13,079 bases of DNA from Phoronis ovalis (GCA_028565635.1 JAOXYB010040584.1:1-13079); one strand, 5' to 3'. Shown: positions 1 to 8,703, counted from the first letter of the stretch. Numbers and translations: made by a program. Notes: generated by a model not told the origin, from the letters alone.

Positions 1-499
1 GTAACTAAAGTTTATTTATTTCAGTAAGCAGCCATGATAGTGTACCGGAAGTGACCGCTAGAACTCTCTAGCTATACAAGATAGATACTAAACATGAAAG
101 GTCTATAGGATTAATAGTTCTAATGAATATAACATAACACATAATGTATAAAATAAGATATCTATATAGGATTGATTGGACAATATTTCCACGTTCTTTG
201 CTTTACTTCGTAAAAATATGTCTGGTTTTAAACTCAGAATTTGTATAATCACCAAAATTCGATTATTTATAATGTTTATAACAGCGAATGTTTTATTGTT
301 TCTCCTATGCATAGACATTGGAGAAAATCCTTGTATTAGTTTGTTAGATACTCATTTTAATTAGTGTCACTACTGTATATATTCATAGTTACAAGTATAT
401 TTTTGATCTGTATTTAGCTAGCACTTTATTTATTTTTAGTACTATTGTAATTAACTTTATATGAACTTTTATAGTTTGAAATAAAACAATATCATATAG

Positions 500-790
500 C
501 CTGCTAAAAAGCATCCCTTTGAAAGACTTTTAAAGGTTTTAAAGGTGACCTCTTATATATCAGCAAATATGCTGACGCACTAGTTAAGCTGCCCTAATTT
601 TATGCATCTAATGGTGAAATACATGCCCTTATTTTTAAAACTTTCAATATGTATCTATATGACTGTATCTGATGGTAAAAAACATACCCTTTGACAGACC
701 TACATTCTGAAAACAACACCCTATTTGGCAATATTTAGTTCAATACCCTTAATGCGGAATGTATATCCCTACCTTACACACTGGAAAAAA
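500..790 (+). repeat. Degenerate short repeats around an ACCCTTT core
   Basis: Loosely similar phrases recur: GCATCCCTTTGAAAGAC near 510, TGGTGAAATACATGCCCTTA near 611, GATGGTAAAAAACATACCCT near 671, then CAACACCCTATTT, CAATACCCTTAATG and TATATCCCTACC up to about 775. The spacing is irregular. This could be the remnant of an old tandem array or a chance run of similar words; support is weak. Confidence 0.25.
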
Positions 791-1029
791 TTTCTCCTTT
801 TCACATAATTTTTTGTTTGCACATATGGACTCATTCTTTGATCTGTGTGGTTCTGGGGTGCCAAAAACATAATTTTGTTTGTGCTAGAATTAAAATTAGT
901 TAGGTACTAGAAACATGTTTGTTCAAAATCATTTACAGACTTTTTTTAGGATCTTGAAACCTGTTCTAGGACCTAAAATTCATTGTCAATGTAGGCCGTC
1001 TGGTCCCTAACCTACCTCTTATACCAGTT

Positions 1030-1190
1030 TTACTTCCTAGAAGTTTCTAACATCTTGTAGTTCTAGCATCTAGAAGGTCTTGCTTCTAGAATTTTGTAGC
1101 ATTTAGAAGTTCTAGCTCCTAGAATTTTCTAGTTCCTACCATTTTCTGGGACCTAATCTTTTATCTGAAATTTTTTAGATCCTAGGAATC
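1030..1190. repeat. Degenerate minisatellite based on CTAGAA / TTCTAG
   Basis: The stretch is built from repeated variants of TTCCTAGAAGTTCTAG, such as CCTAGAAGTTTCTA, ATCTAGAAGGTCTT, TTCTAGAATTTTGTAG, TTTAGAAGTTCTAG and CCTAGAATTTTCTAG. Unit length drifts around 15 to 30 bases. CTAGAA and TTCTAG are reverse complements, so the array is rich in short palindromes. No coding potential was seen. Confidence 0.5.
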
Positions 1191-1764
1191 ATTTATAGCG
1201 TCAAATAACTATTGGCCAAAAATTGCTTGGTGATAGTTTTAAAATAACTTTTTTGGCAATCCATTATAGATTTCTCACAGGTTGACACGTTGATGAATTT
1301 TAATATATCTGATTGGGTAAGAGACATAGATGGTCTTATATACGAAAATAATGAAATGTTTAAAAAAGTAAATATCATGCAGTGTGGAATATCTAGTGTT
1401 ATGTACTGTCTTGTTTGAAGACTACAAAAAAATGCTAGGTAAACTTTTGCTCTACAAAGAGACTAAATTCTGGACTAAAGTATGGAGGAGCATATGAATG
1501 TGTATCGATCAGCTAATCATAGCTGACCAAGCGCTGTTTTAAATGTAAAAATGTTGCAAGGCTTACTTGCTCTCTTCATTTCTTCCAAATAATGTATCAA
1601 CATCAATAATGAATCTGGCACATGTGAGAGGCGAAATTATGCTCATCGAGTGTGGCACACAGGTTCAAACTACACAGTCATATGTTAAAACAGCACAAGG
1701 CTGTGGCTCCTCAAGGTATGGGTGCGACTCCCTTCACTGCAAATTTTGGAGTTAAAAACCTATT

Positions 1765-1789
1765 AAGTGCCAACTTTTTCGATACCTTA
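1765..1789 (+). repeat. Box shared with the 3.6-3.95 kb inverted-repeat element
   Basis: The sequence AAGTGCCAACTTTTTCGATA followed by CCTTA closely matches 3925-3950 (one-base length difference in the T run) and 3720-3743. In the 3.6-3.95 kb element this box forms the right terminus, so this copy is probably the end of a second member of the same family. I did not find a matching left end upstream. Confidence 0.5.
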
Positions 1790-1850
1790 TTACTGAAGTC
1801 TTCTTATAATTGCATATAGTTCCAATTTACACTGAAAATTCACTTTTCAG

Positions 1851-2018
1851 ATATGCCATACTGCCTACTGGTGCTGCTTTAAAAATCATGGAGTTTGCCA
1901 AGATTCTTGTGGCATTTGCAATTATCCTGTTGTCCAGTATGTGGTATGCTTTTGAGCCATCTTCAGCCTTTTTAGCAATTGGTGTTGAAGTTCTAATTGC
2001 CATTAATGCTTTGTTCAT
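1851..2018 (+). CDS. CNG/HCN-type cation channel, exon with S1 and start of S2 (partial gene)
   Basis: The exon lies between an acceptor (TTCACTTTTCAG, ending 1850) and a strong donor (AT|GTAAGT at 2019). It opens with the last base of a split codon, runs 55 codons and ends with AT, the first two bases of the next codon. The translation starts YAILPTGAALKIMEFAKI, followed by a hydrophobic S1 helix (ILVAFAIILLSSMWYAF) and the beginning of S2 (AFLAIGVEVLIAINALF). An ILP-type phrase just before S1 and a helix of this kind are common in the CNG/HCN branch of voltage-gated-like channels. The acidic residue expected near the end of S2 in classical voltage sensors appears to be Asn (AIN). The exon cannot be the first of the gene because it begins inside a codon. 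The family call rests mainly on the following exons. Confidence 0.8.
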
Positions 2019-2386
2019 GTAAGTAAAAAAAAAGGACAAAAATTGAGTTCAGCTATGAAAACTTGGACTCTTCTAGTAAACTAATATATAGTGACAGTTA
2101 TCCTTCACTATCAGTTTGATTTGCATTATATGTTAACTAAGTGTCATTGTCATTGGTTGTATTTCTGTACAAATTTCACAAGTCAAATTTCTTTGGTATT
2201 GTTTTTGCACACATACAGTTTTTATTTAAGATATGCTACTAACTGTTTTCTTAGAAACATAATAATTTTGTTTACCTTAAATGTGCCCATGCCATATGTG
2301 TTATACAAATATTGCTGTTGTTGAATTACATTTCACAAATCATTATCTCAACTGGCATATTTGCAAAACCTTTTAATATTTTTCAG
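2019..2386 (+). other. Intron (phase 2), no further feature seen
   Basis: This 368-base AT-rich intron has a GTAAGT donor and a TTAATATTTTTCAG acceptor. Open frames inside it, such as 2091-2324, show no domain. No repeat was recognised. Confidence 0.75.
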
Positions 2387-2553
2387 GTATGCAAACTTTC
2401 ATGTTGCTTTCTATTGGAGAAGCATTCTAGTGTCCCACCCAATTGCCACTGCCAGGAATTATTTGACAACAAATTTTCTATTGGATCTGTTGGGAACCTT
2501 CCCGTTTCACCTTTTGGCACATCTTTATTTTACTAATAATGGCGATTCTTTAG
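2387..2553 (+). CDS. CNG/HCN-type cation channel, exon with end of S2 and S3
   Basis: The first base completes the Met codon begun in the previous exon; 55 codons follow, and one base (G) is left over before the donor GTTTGT at 2554. The translation contains YANFHVAFYWRSILVSHP, then ATARNYLTTNFLLDLLGTFP. This is the S2-S3 pattern of CNG/HCN-like channels: an FH-AFY stretch after S2, a loop ending LV-HP, then IA--YL-T-F--DLL---P, with the conserved S3 aspartate present. The exon ends in a polar loop (HLYFTNNGDSL) between S3 and S4. The segment matches what I recall of invertebrate CNGK-like channels better than vertebrate CNGA or HCN, but that is memory, not an alignment. Confidence 0.85.
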
Positions 2554-2821
2554 GTTTGTTCCGTAATAACTCTTAAAACAATATTATAAGAAAAAAATTG
2601 ATATTTATGAAAACGTCAGGCAGGAAAATAACCAAACAATGTTCACAAATATTTGGTTCTAGTAAAAAGATTTTTAACTAAAAGTATTATTAATTATAAT
2701 TTCTTCAATTTTATAAAATGTATAATTCCAACAAGGAAAATAATTTTCACTAACAAAAATCTTTAATTATAAAAAATCCATTTTACCTATTAATTAGCTT
2801 CTTATTTTTTATCCTTTTTAG
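2554..2821 (+). other. Intron (phase 1), AT-rich
   Basis: This 268-base intron has a GTTTGT donor and a TTATCCTTTTTAG acceptor. It is strongly AT-rich with no other feature seen. Confidence 0.75.
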
Positions 2822-2939
2822 AAGATGCAAGGCAGAAATCATCATTGTTTTCTATTTTTCATGTGTTACTGTTTTATCGCTTTCCTTTGCTGTTTTCCTA
2901 CTTTGAATCAAGAATTGAGAAACACACTGGACTTATTAG
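2822..2939 (+). CDS. CNG/HCN-type cation channel, exon with S4-like segment
   Basis: The first two bases complete a Glu codon with the G left at 2553; 38 codons follow, and AG remains before the donor GTATTC at 2940. The translation reads DARQKSSLFSIFHVLLFYRF then PLLFSYFESRIEKHTGLI. The layout matches S4 and the S4-S5 linker of CNG-type channels, where an arginine-rich helix runs into an F-FFE-R type linker. Here the helix keeps only one clear basic residue (the Arg of FYRFP). Positions where Arg or Lys normally recurs every third residue are Phe, Leu, His or Tyr. The linker (YFESRIEKHTGLIR) is well preserved. The reading frame is intact and both splice phases fit, so the charge loss is not an obvious sign of decay. 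Confidence 0.8.
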
Positions 2940-3354
2940 GTATTCAAATTAATAAATAAAATACCATTTGGAAATTTAGACCTTTGGTTGTAATTAATAT
3001 TATTTCAGAATCTGTTATTGCATGAAATGAATTTCAGACAATTTTTGTGATAGATTTTGCTGTACAATGTAGAGCTAGAAAAAAATTAGTTATGAACAGA
3101 AGATGGACTTGATCATATTTTGTGTTTAGAAGCTAAATGTAGATATATGCATATAGTCAGATTAAAAATAGGCACCTAATTTATAGGAGCTTTTAGATGC
3201 CGAATGTCAATATTTATTAAGCTTAGCCAAGTAAAATAATATTGATCTGTCATTGGACTGTCTGATCAGGCTTGATAGATCACCAGTTATGTAATGCAGA
3301 CATGCAACTACAGCAAACATTTCTGTACATTACTGTATAGTGTTTTACTTTCAG
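2940..3354 (+). other. Intron (phase 2), no further feature seen
   Basis: This 415-base intron has a GTATTC donor and a TGTTTTACTTTCAG acceptor. No repeat or ORF of note was seen. Confidence 0.75.
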
Positions 3355-3524
3355 AGCAGTAAAGTTTGTCTTGTATATGATGTTGTTCTCACACTTTGTT
3401 ATCTGCTGGATGTATTGCCTGGCCTGTGCCCCACCATTACTCTATGATCCACAGCGAATAAGTTTAGTGTTACCACCTCGCAATGTTATTTGTTACCAAG
3501 ACAGCTGGATCTCTAATCTAATAG
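3355..3524 (+). CDS. CNG/HCN-type cation channel, exon with S5 and start of pore turret
   Basis: One base completes an Arg codon with the preceding AG; 56 codons follow and a single G is left before the donor GTAATG at 3525. The translation contains AVKFVLYMMLFSHFVICWMY, then CLACAPPLLYDPQ, then NVICYQDSWISNLI. This is a typical S5 of the CNG/HCN branch: a K-F-LY---H pattern, a Cys/Trp-rich middle and an LACPP-like end, followed by an extracellular segment with a Cys and a (D)SWI motif leading to the pore helix. The Cys residues at the end of S5 and before QDSWI could be structural. The phase-1 end must be matched by an exon 5 that starts with two bases of a codon, which limits the choice of acceptor downstream. 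Confidence 0.87.
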
Positions 3525-3566
3525 GTAATGAACAATTTTGACAATATAAGCCTAGGTGTATGCAAC

Positions 3567-3952
3567 AGTAAGGTATCAAAAGGTATCTGAAGTTTAAAAC
3601 AGTATCAAAGTATTATGTTATAATAGATAAAACACACAGGAAAGATAAACAGATTAACATGCAGTATTTTGTTGCACGATTGCCAGTAAGTCTTTATAAC
3701 GCATAAAGACAAAATCCAGAAAGTGCCAACTGTTTGATACCTTGACAACATCTTTAGAAGACTCCTAGCAAGACTCAAACTTTCCATAAGTACATATTTC
3801 AAACTATTCAAGTCCAAAATTCCAGGTCATCGAACAACAACTTACAATTAAGTGCACAGATTGAAATCTCCCAGAGAAATTTTATTTCTTTTTTATTTCA
3901 AAGGTAAACTTAAAAAATCACAAAAAGTGCCAACTTTATTCGATACCTTACT
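3567..3952. mobile_element. MITE-like element with 11-bp inverted ends
   Basis: The left end AGTAAGGTATC (3567-3577) is the exact reverse complement of GATACCTTACT (3942-3952), about 386 bases apart inside the large intron. Both ends contain TA next to AGGTATC, so the true element may be 3571-3948 flanked by TA, as in Tc1/mariner-like MITEs; this is inference. Just inside the left end AGGTATC is repeated (3571 and 3581). A box AAAGTGCCAAC...GATACCTT occurs at the right end (3924-3950), again internally at 3720-3743, and alone at 1765-1789. No transposase is encoded; the open frame on the minus strand at 3605-3817 has no recognisable domain. Confidence 0.6.
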
Positions 3953-4010
3953 ATAGTATTAACAATTTAATTGACATATTATCAAAATATAAGTTTGATG
4001 CGATTAATTT

Positions 4011-5750
4011 TGTGCCCGTCTACATGTGCATATAGATGCAGTCTATGCATCAGTATCTTATGGGACACTTCCATTTGTCTTACGATAACAAGTTTACTTT
4101 TAACACGACCAACTTCCTATTCTGTAAAAGAAGATAAATACAGATCAAAATGCAAGTGGGTTGTAATTTTGTCCAATATTACCTTCTATATGGCCGACTG
4201 GCAGCCATATTTGCTCCCAAGAGGTTATGCCCATTTCCAACCAAGAATTGACAGGAAGTTTAATAGGTGGATTCATCAAGGCTGTAGGTTGATGGGCATA
4301 ACAGACTAGATGAAATTCTTCATTGCACTTTACAAGTTGGTCAAATGCCGATCCATATCTTTGACAATTTTGTGCGTAATGCTTTCTTTGTCTCACAATA
4401 TCTGCTTCAGTTTTATCCTCAGCTTTATATTCAGTACAGGGTAAGCACACGTCAAATTGCAAGTCAGATATAATTTTGACCCAAATGATTTCCAATATGG
4501 CCAACCGACAGCCATGTTTCTTCTGAAAATTGTACATCACAATAACAGGTTCAGTTTGTATCTGATCAGGTTCATATTCAATACAGGGCAAGTACAGATC
4601 AAAATGCAGGCAGGATATAATTTTGGCCTGGATTACTCCAACTATGGCTGATCGGAACCATATTTGTTCCCAAGAGAGCACATTATTTTGCGTGAGTTGC
4701 GGGAAAGATGAAACATTGACTGGATCATTCGAAGATGGAATCACAAAGGGCATAGGCTGGTGGGCGTAATTGGCTAGATGACATTTTAGAATGACCTTGA
4801 AAAATGAGTCAAATGGTGATTTTAAGCTTCAACATTTTTCATTGTGTGTAACACTTTTTTGTCTCACAATAACTGCTTAAGGTTTTATTCAATCAGCTTT
4901 GCATTCTATACAGGGAAGGCACAGGTCAATATACAGGTGTAGTAAATTTTTTACCCAGATAACTTCCAAGATGGCCGACTGGTGGTCATGTTTGTTCCCA
5001 AGTGGCATGTTACATTGCGCCACATACCATAAAGACAAAGCGTTAACTAGAAAATTTGAAGATGGATTCATGAAGACCATAGGTTGCTGTGTGTAATAAT
5101 TTCGAAATTGTATGTTACAATAACAACTTCAGTTTTTATCCGATCAGCTTCATATTTAATATGGTATGTATAGGTCAAAGTGCATGTCAAATGTTATTTT
5201 GACTCATTACTTCCAAAATGGCCGACTGGAGGCCATGTTTGTTCCCGAGAGGGCATGTTGCTGTGCGTTACATGCGAGAAAGACGAAGCGTTGCCTAGAT
5301 AATTTGAAGGTGGATTGAAGAAGGCCATAGGTTGTTAAGCATAATAAATTGGGTGACATTTTAAAAATGACCTTGAGAAGTGGATCAAATTCCAATCCGA
5401 ATCTTGAACAGTTTTGTGCTTAATATTTCCTTTGTCTCACAATAACTTCTTCAATTGTTATCCAATCAACTTCATATTTGTTGCGGGCTAAGTACAGGTC
5501 ATCATGCATGTCAGTTGCAATTTTGACCCAGAGCACTTCCAAGATGGCCGACTGGTGGCCATGTTTGTTTCCAAGAGGACACCAGATTGTAATGCCACTT
5601 ACCAGAAAGATGCAGCATTGATTAGAATATTCACAAAGAACAAAAGATGGTTGGGTGTATTAGGCTAGGTAGCATTTTAGAATGACATTGAAAAGTGTGT
5701 CAAATAATGATCCTAATCTTTGACGTTTATTGTGTATGATACTTCACTTT
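4011..5750. repeat. Tandem-repeat block A of the 147/320-base family
   Basis: At least six degenerate units are recognised by the palindrome near ATGGCCGACTGG at 4190, 4497, 4644, 4971, 5218 and 5544; gaps are 307, 147, 327, 247 and 326. Other landmarks in each long unit are TCACAATAACTGCTTCAG, a GGTACAGGGTAAATACAGGT-like phrase, TTTTGACCCAGATTACTTCC, CCATGTTTGTTCCC, a TGGATTCATGAAGG-like phrase, CATAGGTTGGTGGGCGTA and AATGACCTTGAGAAG. The left edge (about 4011-4046) is a decayed version of the hairpin start seen in blocks B and C. The right edge fades at about 5750. Long minus-strand open frames here (for example 4145-4753) repeat the same peptide and are treated as by-products of the repeat. 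Confidence 0.85.
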
Positions 5751-6004
5751 GCATACGTTTGACTTAAAGCAACTACTACAAAAAGTAGCTACCGACCGGG
5801 GATGCAAATTACATACAACCTAGAACATGATCCAATTCTAGAGATGAGATGGCAATCTGACATTACAGATGTCTTGTTGGATATATATCACATTTTATAA
5901 GCTACATGGCTCCTGAGAATATGTTAATAAGATCAAGTACATGCCAAATATCACAAATGGCATTTGCCTTAGTTGCTACATGTCTATGTTAGATATTCTA
6001 CAAT
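5751..6004. other. Spacer between repeat blocks A and B
   Basis: About 250 bases of apparently unique AT-rich intron sequence separate blocks A and B. No ORF, hairpin or repeat unit of note was seen. Confidence 0.5.
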
Positions 6005-7437
6005 TTTTATTATGCCCATCCACATAGTGGCTGGGCATATAGTCATAGTGAAGGCGCCGTTGTCATATGCAAGTTTCTTGGTATCATGATAACAGCTTCA
6101 GCTTTTACACGACCAGTTTTTTTATTTGGTACAGGGTAAATGCAGGTCAAAGAGTAGGCCTGTTATACTTTTAACCATGATTACTTCCAATATGGCTGAC
6201 TGGTGGCCACGTTTGTTCTCAAGAGGGCATGACATGTTGCATCTATAGCTGCAAAGATGAAGCATTGTCTGGTTGATTCAAAAGTTGTTCTAAGAAGGTT
6301 GTTGGGCATAATAGTCTAGATGGCATTTTTATGTCCTTGTAAAGTATGTCAAATGCCTATATGAATCTTGAACATTTTTTGCTGTGTATAACGCTTTCTT
6401 TGTCTCACAATAAATGCATGATTTTGTTTGGTCATCTTCATATTCAGTATGGAGTAAAAACAGGTCAAAGTAGTTGACATGGATCACTTCCCAAGATGGC
6501 TGACTGGTAACCATGTTCTTTCTCGAGATTGTATATTGCAATAATAACTTCAGTTTTTATCTGATCAGCTTCACATTCAGCGCAGAATAAGTAATAGGTC
6601 AGATGTAATATTGACCCAGATTTCTTTAATATGGCCAACTGATGGCCGTGGTTGTTCCCGAGGGTATGTCATGTGCCCATTTCGGAAAAGGCAAAACTTT
6701 GACTGTATGACATTTTTCTTTGTTAGTGATACTTTCCTTTTCTTGTAATAACTGTTTCAATTTTTTATCCAATCAGCTTTATATTTAGTATAGGGTAAAT
6801 ACAGGTCGGTTATAATATTGATCTGGATCGCTTCCAAGATAGCTGACTGAGGGCATGTCATGTGGTGCTAATTTTAAGAAGTATTGACTGCCGGGTTGAT
6901 TCAATAGTGGATTGACAAAGGTCATAGGTTGGTGGGTGTATTAGGCTAGATGACATTTAAAATGACTTTGAGAAGTAGGTCAAATGTCAATATGAAACTT
7001 TGACATTTTTTGTTGAGCGTAACTCTATCTTTGTCTCGCAATAACTGCTTCAGCTTGTATTCGATCAGCTTCATATTAGTATAGATTAAATACAGGTCAG
7101 TACTGGCGACCATGTTCGCTCAGGAGATTGTATATCACAATACAACAGCTTTAGTTTTTAACAGCTTCATCATGCTATTTGGAATAGAGTAAGAATTGGT
7201 TATAATACAGATAAGATATAATATTGGCTTTGTTTGCTTCCAATATGGCTGACTGGTGACCAGATTTGTCATATCAGAGGTCATATCACATTGCATCCAA
7301 TTCGGGAAAGGCAAAGTGGCCATATTTGTTCCTGAGAAGAAGCATTGCCTGGATAATTTTAAGGAGGATTTATGAAAGCCTGAGGTGGGCGGGTGTTAGT
7401 GGTTAAGCGGTATTTTAGAATGACCTTGAACAGTAGG
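6005..7437. repeat. Tandem-repeat block B of the 147/320-base family
   Basis: This block starts with a T run and a hairpin (6011-6039), then CATATAGTCATAGTGAAGGC, the same start as block C. Palindrome positions are 6192, 6496, 6631, 6839 and 7245, with a damaged copy near 7110; gaps of 304, 135, 208 and about 406 show several internal deletions. The last recognisable phrase, GAATGACCTTGAACAGTAGG, ends at about 7437. That is only about 150 bases before the pore exon, so the block sits directly against its splice acceptor region. Confidence 0.82.
6011..6039. repeat. Hairpin at the left end of block B
   Basis: TATGCCCA (6011-6018) pairs with TGGGCATA (6032-6039). Inside it CCAC pairs with GTGG across a short ATA loop, with single unpaired bases between the two stems. 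The same hairpin, with a different inner stem, starts block C. Confidence 0.75.
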
Positions 7438-7585
7438 TTAACTTGACTTGAAAATTTGTCTTTTTTCTGCAGTTAAACCGTTTTTACCAGATCTTGAAGT
7501 ATCTGATACATGGAGAGATCACTTTGTATCTGCTTCACAGTGATGGACATCTGTCTTCAAAAGCAGACCTCTTGTTTCTTAACAG
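7438..7585 (+). promoter_or_regulatory. End of large intron with competing splice acceptors
   Basis: Several acceptors compete for exon 5. The best pyrimidine tract (TTTTTTCTGCAG, ending 7472) would put TGA at 7541 in the frame set by exon 4, so it cannot feed the pore frame directly. Acceptors ending at 7540 (TGCTTCACAG), 7585 (CTTGTTTCTTAACAG) and 7645 (CTGTTCTACTGTAG) all leave the phase that fits exon 4. I prefer 7585 for its tract and CAG|G context. The 7472 site may be used in an alternative transcript that truncates the protein before the pore, or may not be used at all. Confidence 0.45.
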
Positions 7586-7803
7586 GGTACTTTTCATCTA
7601 GTTTTACTAACATGCACACGTGCGTTGGGAACTGTTCTACTGTAGCAAAGGTGTTAAAGCAGTCTTACATGAATGAGAATGTACTTGGGTTGCAAACCGA
7701 CTTTGGTACCATTGGATATTTGTATGTGAGTGCTTTCTATTGGACAGCAGCAACAACGCTTTCTGTTGGCTATGGTGATATACATGCAGAAACTCAAACT
7801 GAG
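7586..7803 (+). CDS. CNG/HCN-type cation channel, pore-loop exon with GYGD filter
   Basis: The leading GG completes a Gly codon with the G from exon 4; 72 codons run to GAG before the donor GTACTA at 7804. The last third reads GYLYVSAFYWTAATTLSVGY then GDIHAETQTE: pore helix plus selectivity filter. TTLSVGYGD matches the potassium-channel signature (T/S-V-G-Y-G-D). Canonical animal CNG channels lack GYG at this place. An Asp-Ile-His-Ala continuation is what I recall for CNGK-like channels. The turret upstream includes an Asn-Cys-Ser-Thr sequon (GNCST), a possible glycosylation site if the exon really starts this early. Alternative starts at 7541 or 7646 give a longer or shorter turret in the same frame. 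The S6 helix should come next but no exon for it was found before 13079. Confidence 0.85.
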
Positions 7804-7875
7804 GTACTAGTATAATTCTGAGCTTTTGTTTACTATAGAAAGAGGTGATTCAATAATTCACTGCTTGTAATGCTA

Positions 7876-7884
7876 AGGTTAAGC
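7876..7884 (+). repeat. Target-site duplication, left copy (AGGTTAAGC)
   Basis: AGGTTAAGC directly precedes the left inverted end of the foldback element and is repeated exactly at 8695-8703 after the right end. A 9-base duplication is typical of Mutator-like transposition but is also seen in some other families. Confidence 0.85.
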
Positions 7885-8694
7885 AGGAACATCAAGTTAG
7901 CAGACAACAGATAGCAGATAGCAGATGAAAACGTCAGGTTAGCAGATAGCAGATGAAAATGTCAAGTTAGCAGATGTCAAGTTAGCAGACAACAGATAGT
8001 AGATATCTGCTAGAAATCATCTGCTAAAAATCATCTGCTAGAAATCATCTGCAGATGAAATTATTTTAAAAAATAATTAAAAATAAATTTTAAAAAATTA
8101 TTAATTACCTAATTAAGATGATTTTATCTGCCAGCAGATATTTAAAAAAATTATAAAAAAATTGTAAAAAAATTGAAAATATTGTTAAAAAAAAAAATTA
8201 TTAAAAAAAATTTATTAAAAATAAATTTATAAAAATTATTAATTAACTAATTAAGATGATTTCATCTGCCAGCAAATGATTTCTAGCAGACATCTGCCAG
8301 CAGATGATTTCTAGCAGATATCAAAAAAAAAAATATTAAAAAAAATTAATTAAAAAGTTTAATTTTTTTTTTAAATTGAAAAAAAAAATTTTAAAATTAA
8401 AAAAATTATTAAATAAAAATTTAAAATTGAAAACTAATTCACAAAAAAAATTATTGAAAAATTGAAAAAAGTTTATTAAAAAAAAAAAATATTAAAATTA
8501 TTAAAAATTGAAAAAAATTAATCAAAAAAATAATTAAAAATAAATTTAACAAAAATAATTAACTAATTAACATGATTTCATCTGCAGATGATTTCTAGCA
8601 TATGTCTGCTATCTGCTAACTTGACATTTTCATCTGCTATCTGCTAACTTGACGTTTTCATCTACTATCTGTTGTCTGCTAACTTGATGTTCCT
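7885..8694. mobile_element. 810-bp non-autonomous foldback element with 9-bp TSD
   Basis: The element begins AGGAACATCAAGTTAGCAGA, and its right end is the exact reverse complement; the ends match perfectly for 30 bases before the first mismatch. The inverted arms extend to about 8062 on the left and from about 8568 on the right. They are built from short direct repeats: GTTAGCAGATAGCAGATGAA and relatives, with a 7-base AGATAGC core, plus ATCATCTGCTAGAA. The middle (about 8063-8567) is almost pure A/T and contains three copies of ATTAACTAATTAAGATGATT-like sequence (about 8105, 8243 and 8562). There is no coding capacity, so it must have been moved by proteins made elsewhere. The perfect duplication AGGTTAAGC on both sides fixes the borders. 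The 9-base size suggests a MULE-type origin; the superfamily is not proven. Confidence 0.88.
8063..8567. repeat. A/T homopolymer-rich core of the foldback element
   Basis: About 500 bases are nearly free of G and C, made of runs of A, TTAAAA and AAATTTT. Only two short islands (about 8115-8140 and 8250-8320) repeat the TCTGCCAGCAGAT motif of the arms. Such composition is prone to slippage and to assembly error, so the length here is less certain than elsewhere. Confidence 0.75.
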
Positions 8695-8703
8695 AGGTTA
8701 AGC
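8695..8703 (+). repeat. Target-site duplication, right copy (AGGTTAAGC)
   Basis: This is an exact match to 7876-7884, immediately after the right inverted end of the foldback element. Confidence 0.85.

Larger units (their letters stand above)
1..1850. other. Non-coding stretch upstream of first recognised exon
   Basis: I see no exon that can be supported here. Stops are frequent in all frames, and the short open frames (up to about 62 codons) have no recognisable domain. The first recognised exon at 1851 begins in the third position of a codon, so at least one more exon must lie upstream. It may be in this stretch or before the window. The stretch is AT-rich and contains the degenerate repeats listed separately at about 500-790 and 1030-1190. 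Confidence 0.6.

Noticed and set aside
1567-1755. Possible upstream exon or tRNA-like sequence
   Set aside because: The 62-codon frame has no channel-like hydrophobic or N-terminal motif and no convincing splice pair. The stretch around 1700-1745 cannot be folded into a cloverleaf with a proper acceptor stem.
4145-4753. Minus-strand open frame of 202 codons with an internally repeated peptide (ILEVI-VKIISDL-FDLYLPC type)
   Set aside because: It lies wholly inside the tandem-repeat block, and its repeats mirror the DNA units. Similar frames at 9506-9757, 10317-10556, 11540-11746 and 11801-12097 are broken by stops and shifts in other units. No known domain was recognised. It is best explained as a by-product, though shared peptide conservation could be tested.
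7473-7540. Separate small exon between 7472 and a donor near 7539, followed by a mini-intron to 7585
   Set aside because: The only usable donor (CA|GTGATG) leaves two bases of a codon, and joining to 7586 gives a stop a few codons later. The proposed intron would also be only about 47 bases.
7896-8060. CRISPR-like array of short repeats
   Set aside because: The repeats are AGATAGC-based variants with no constant spacer, lie in the arm of a foldback element, and the genome is eukaryotic.
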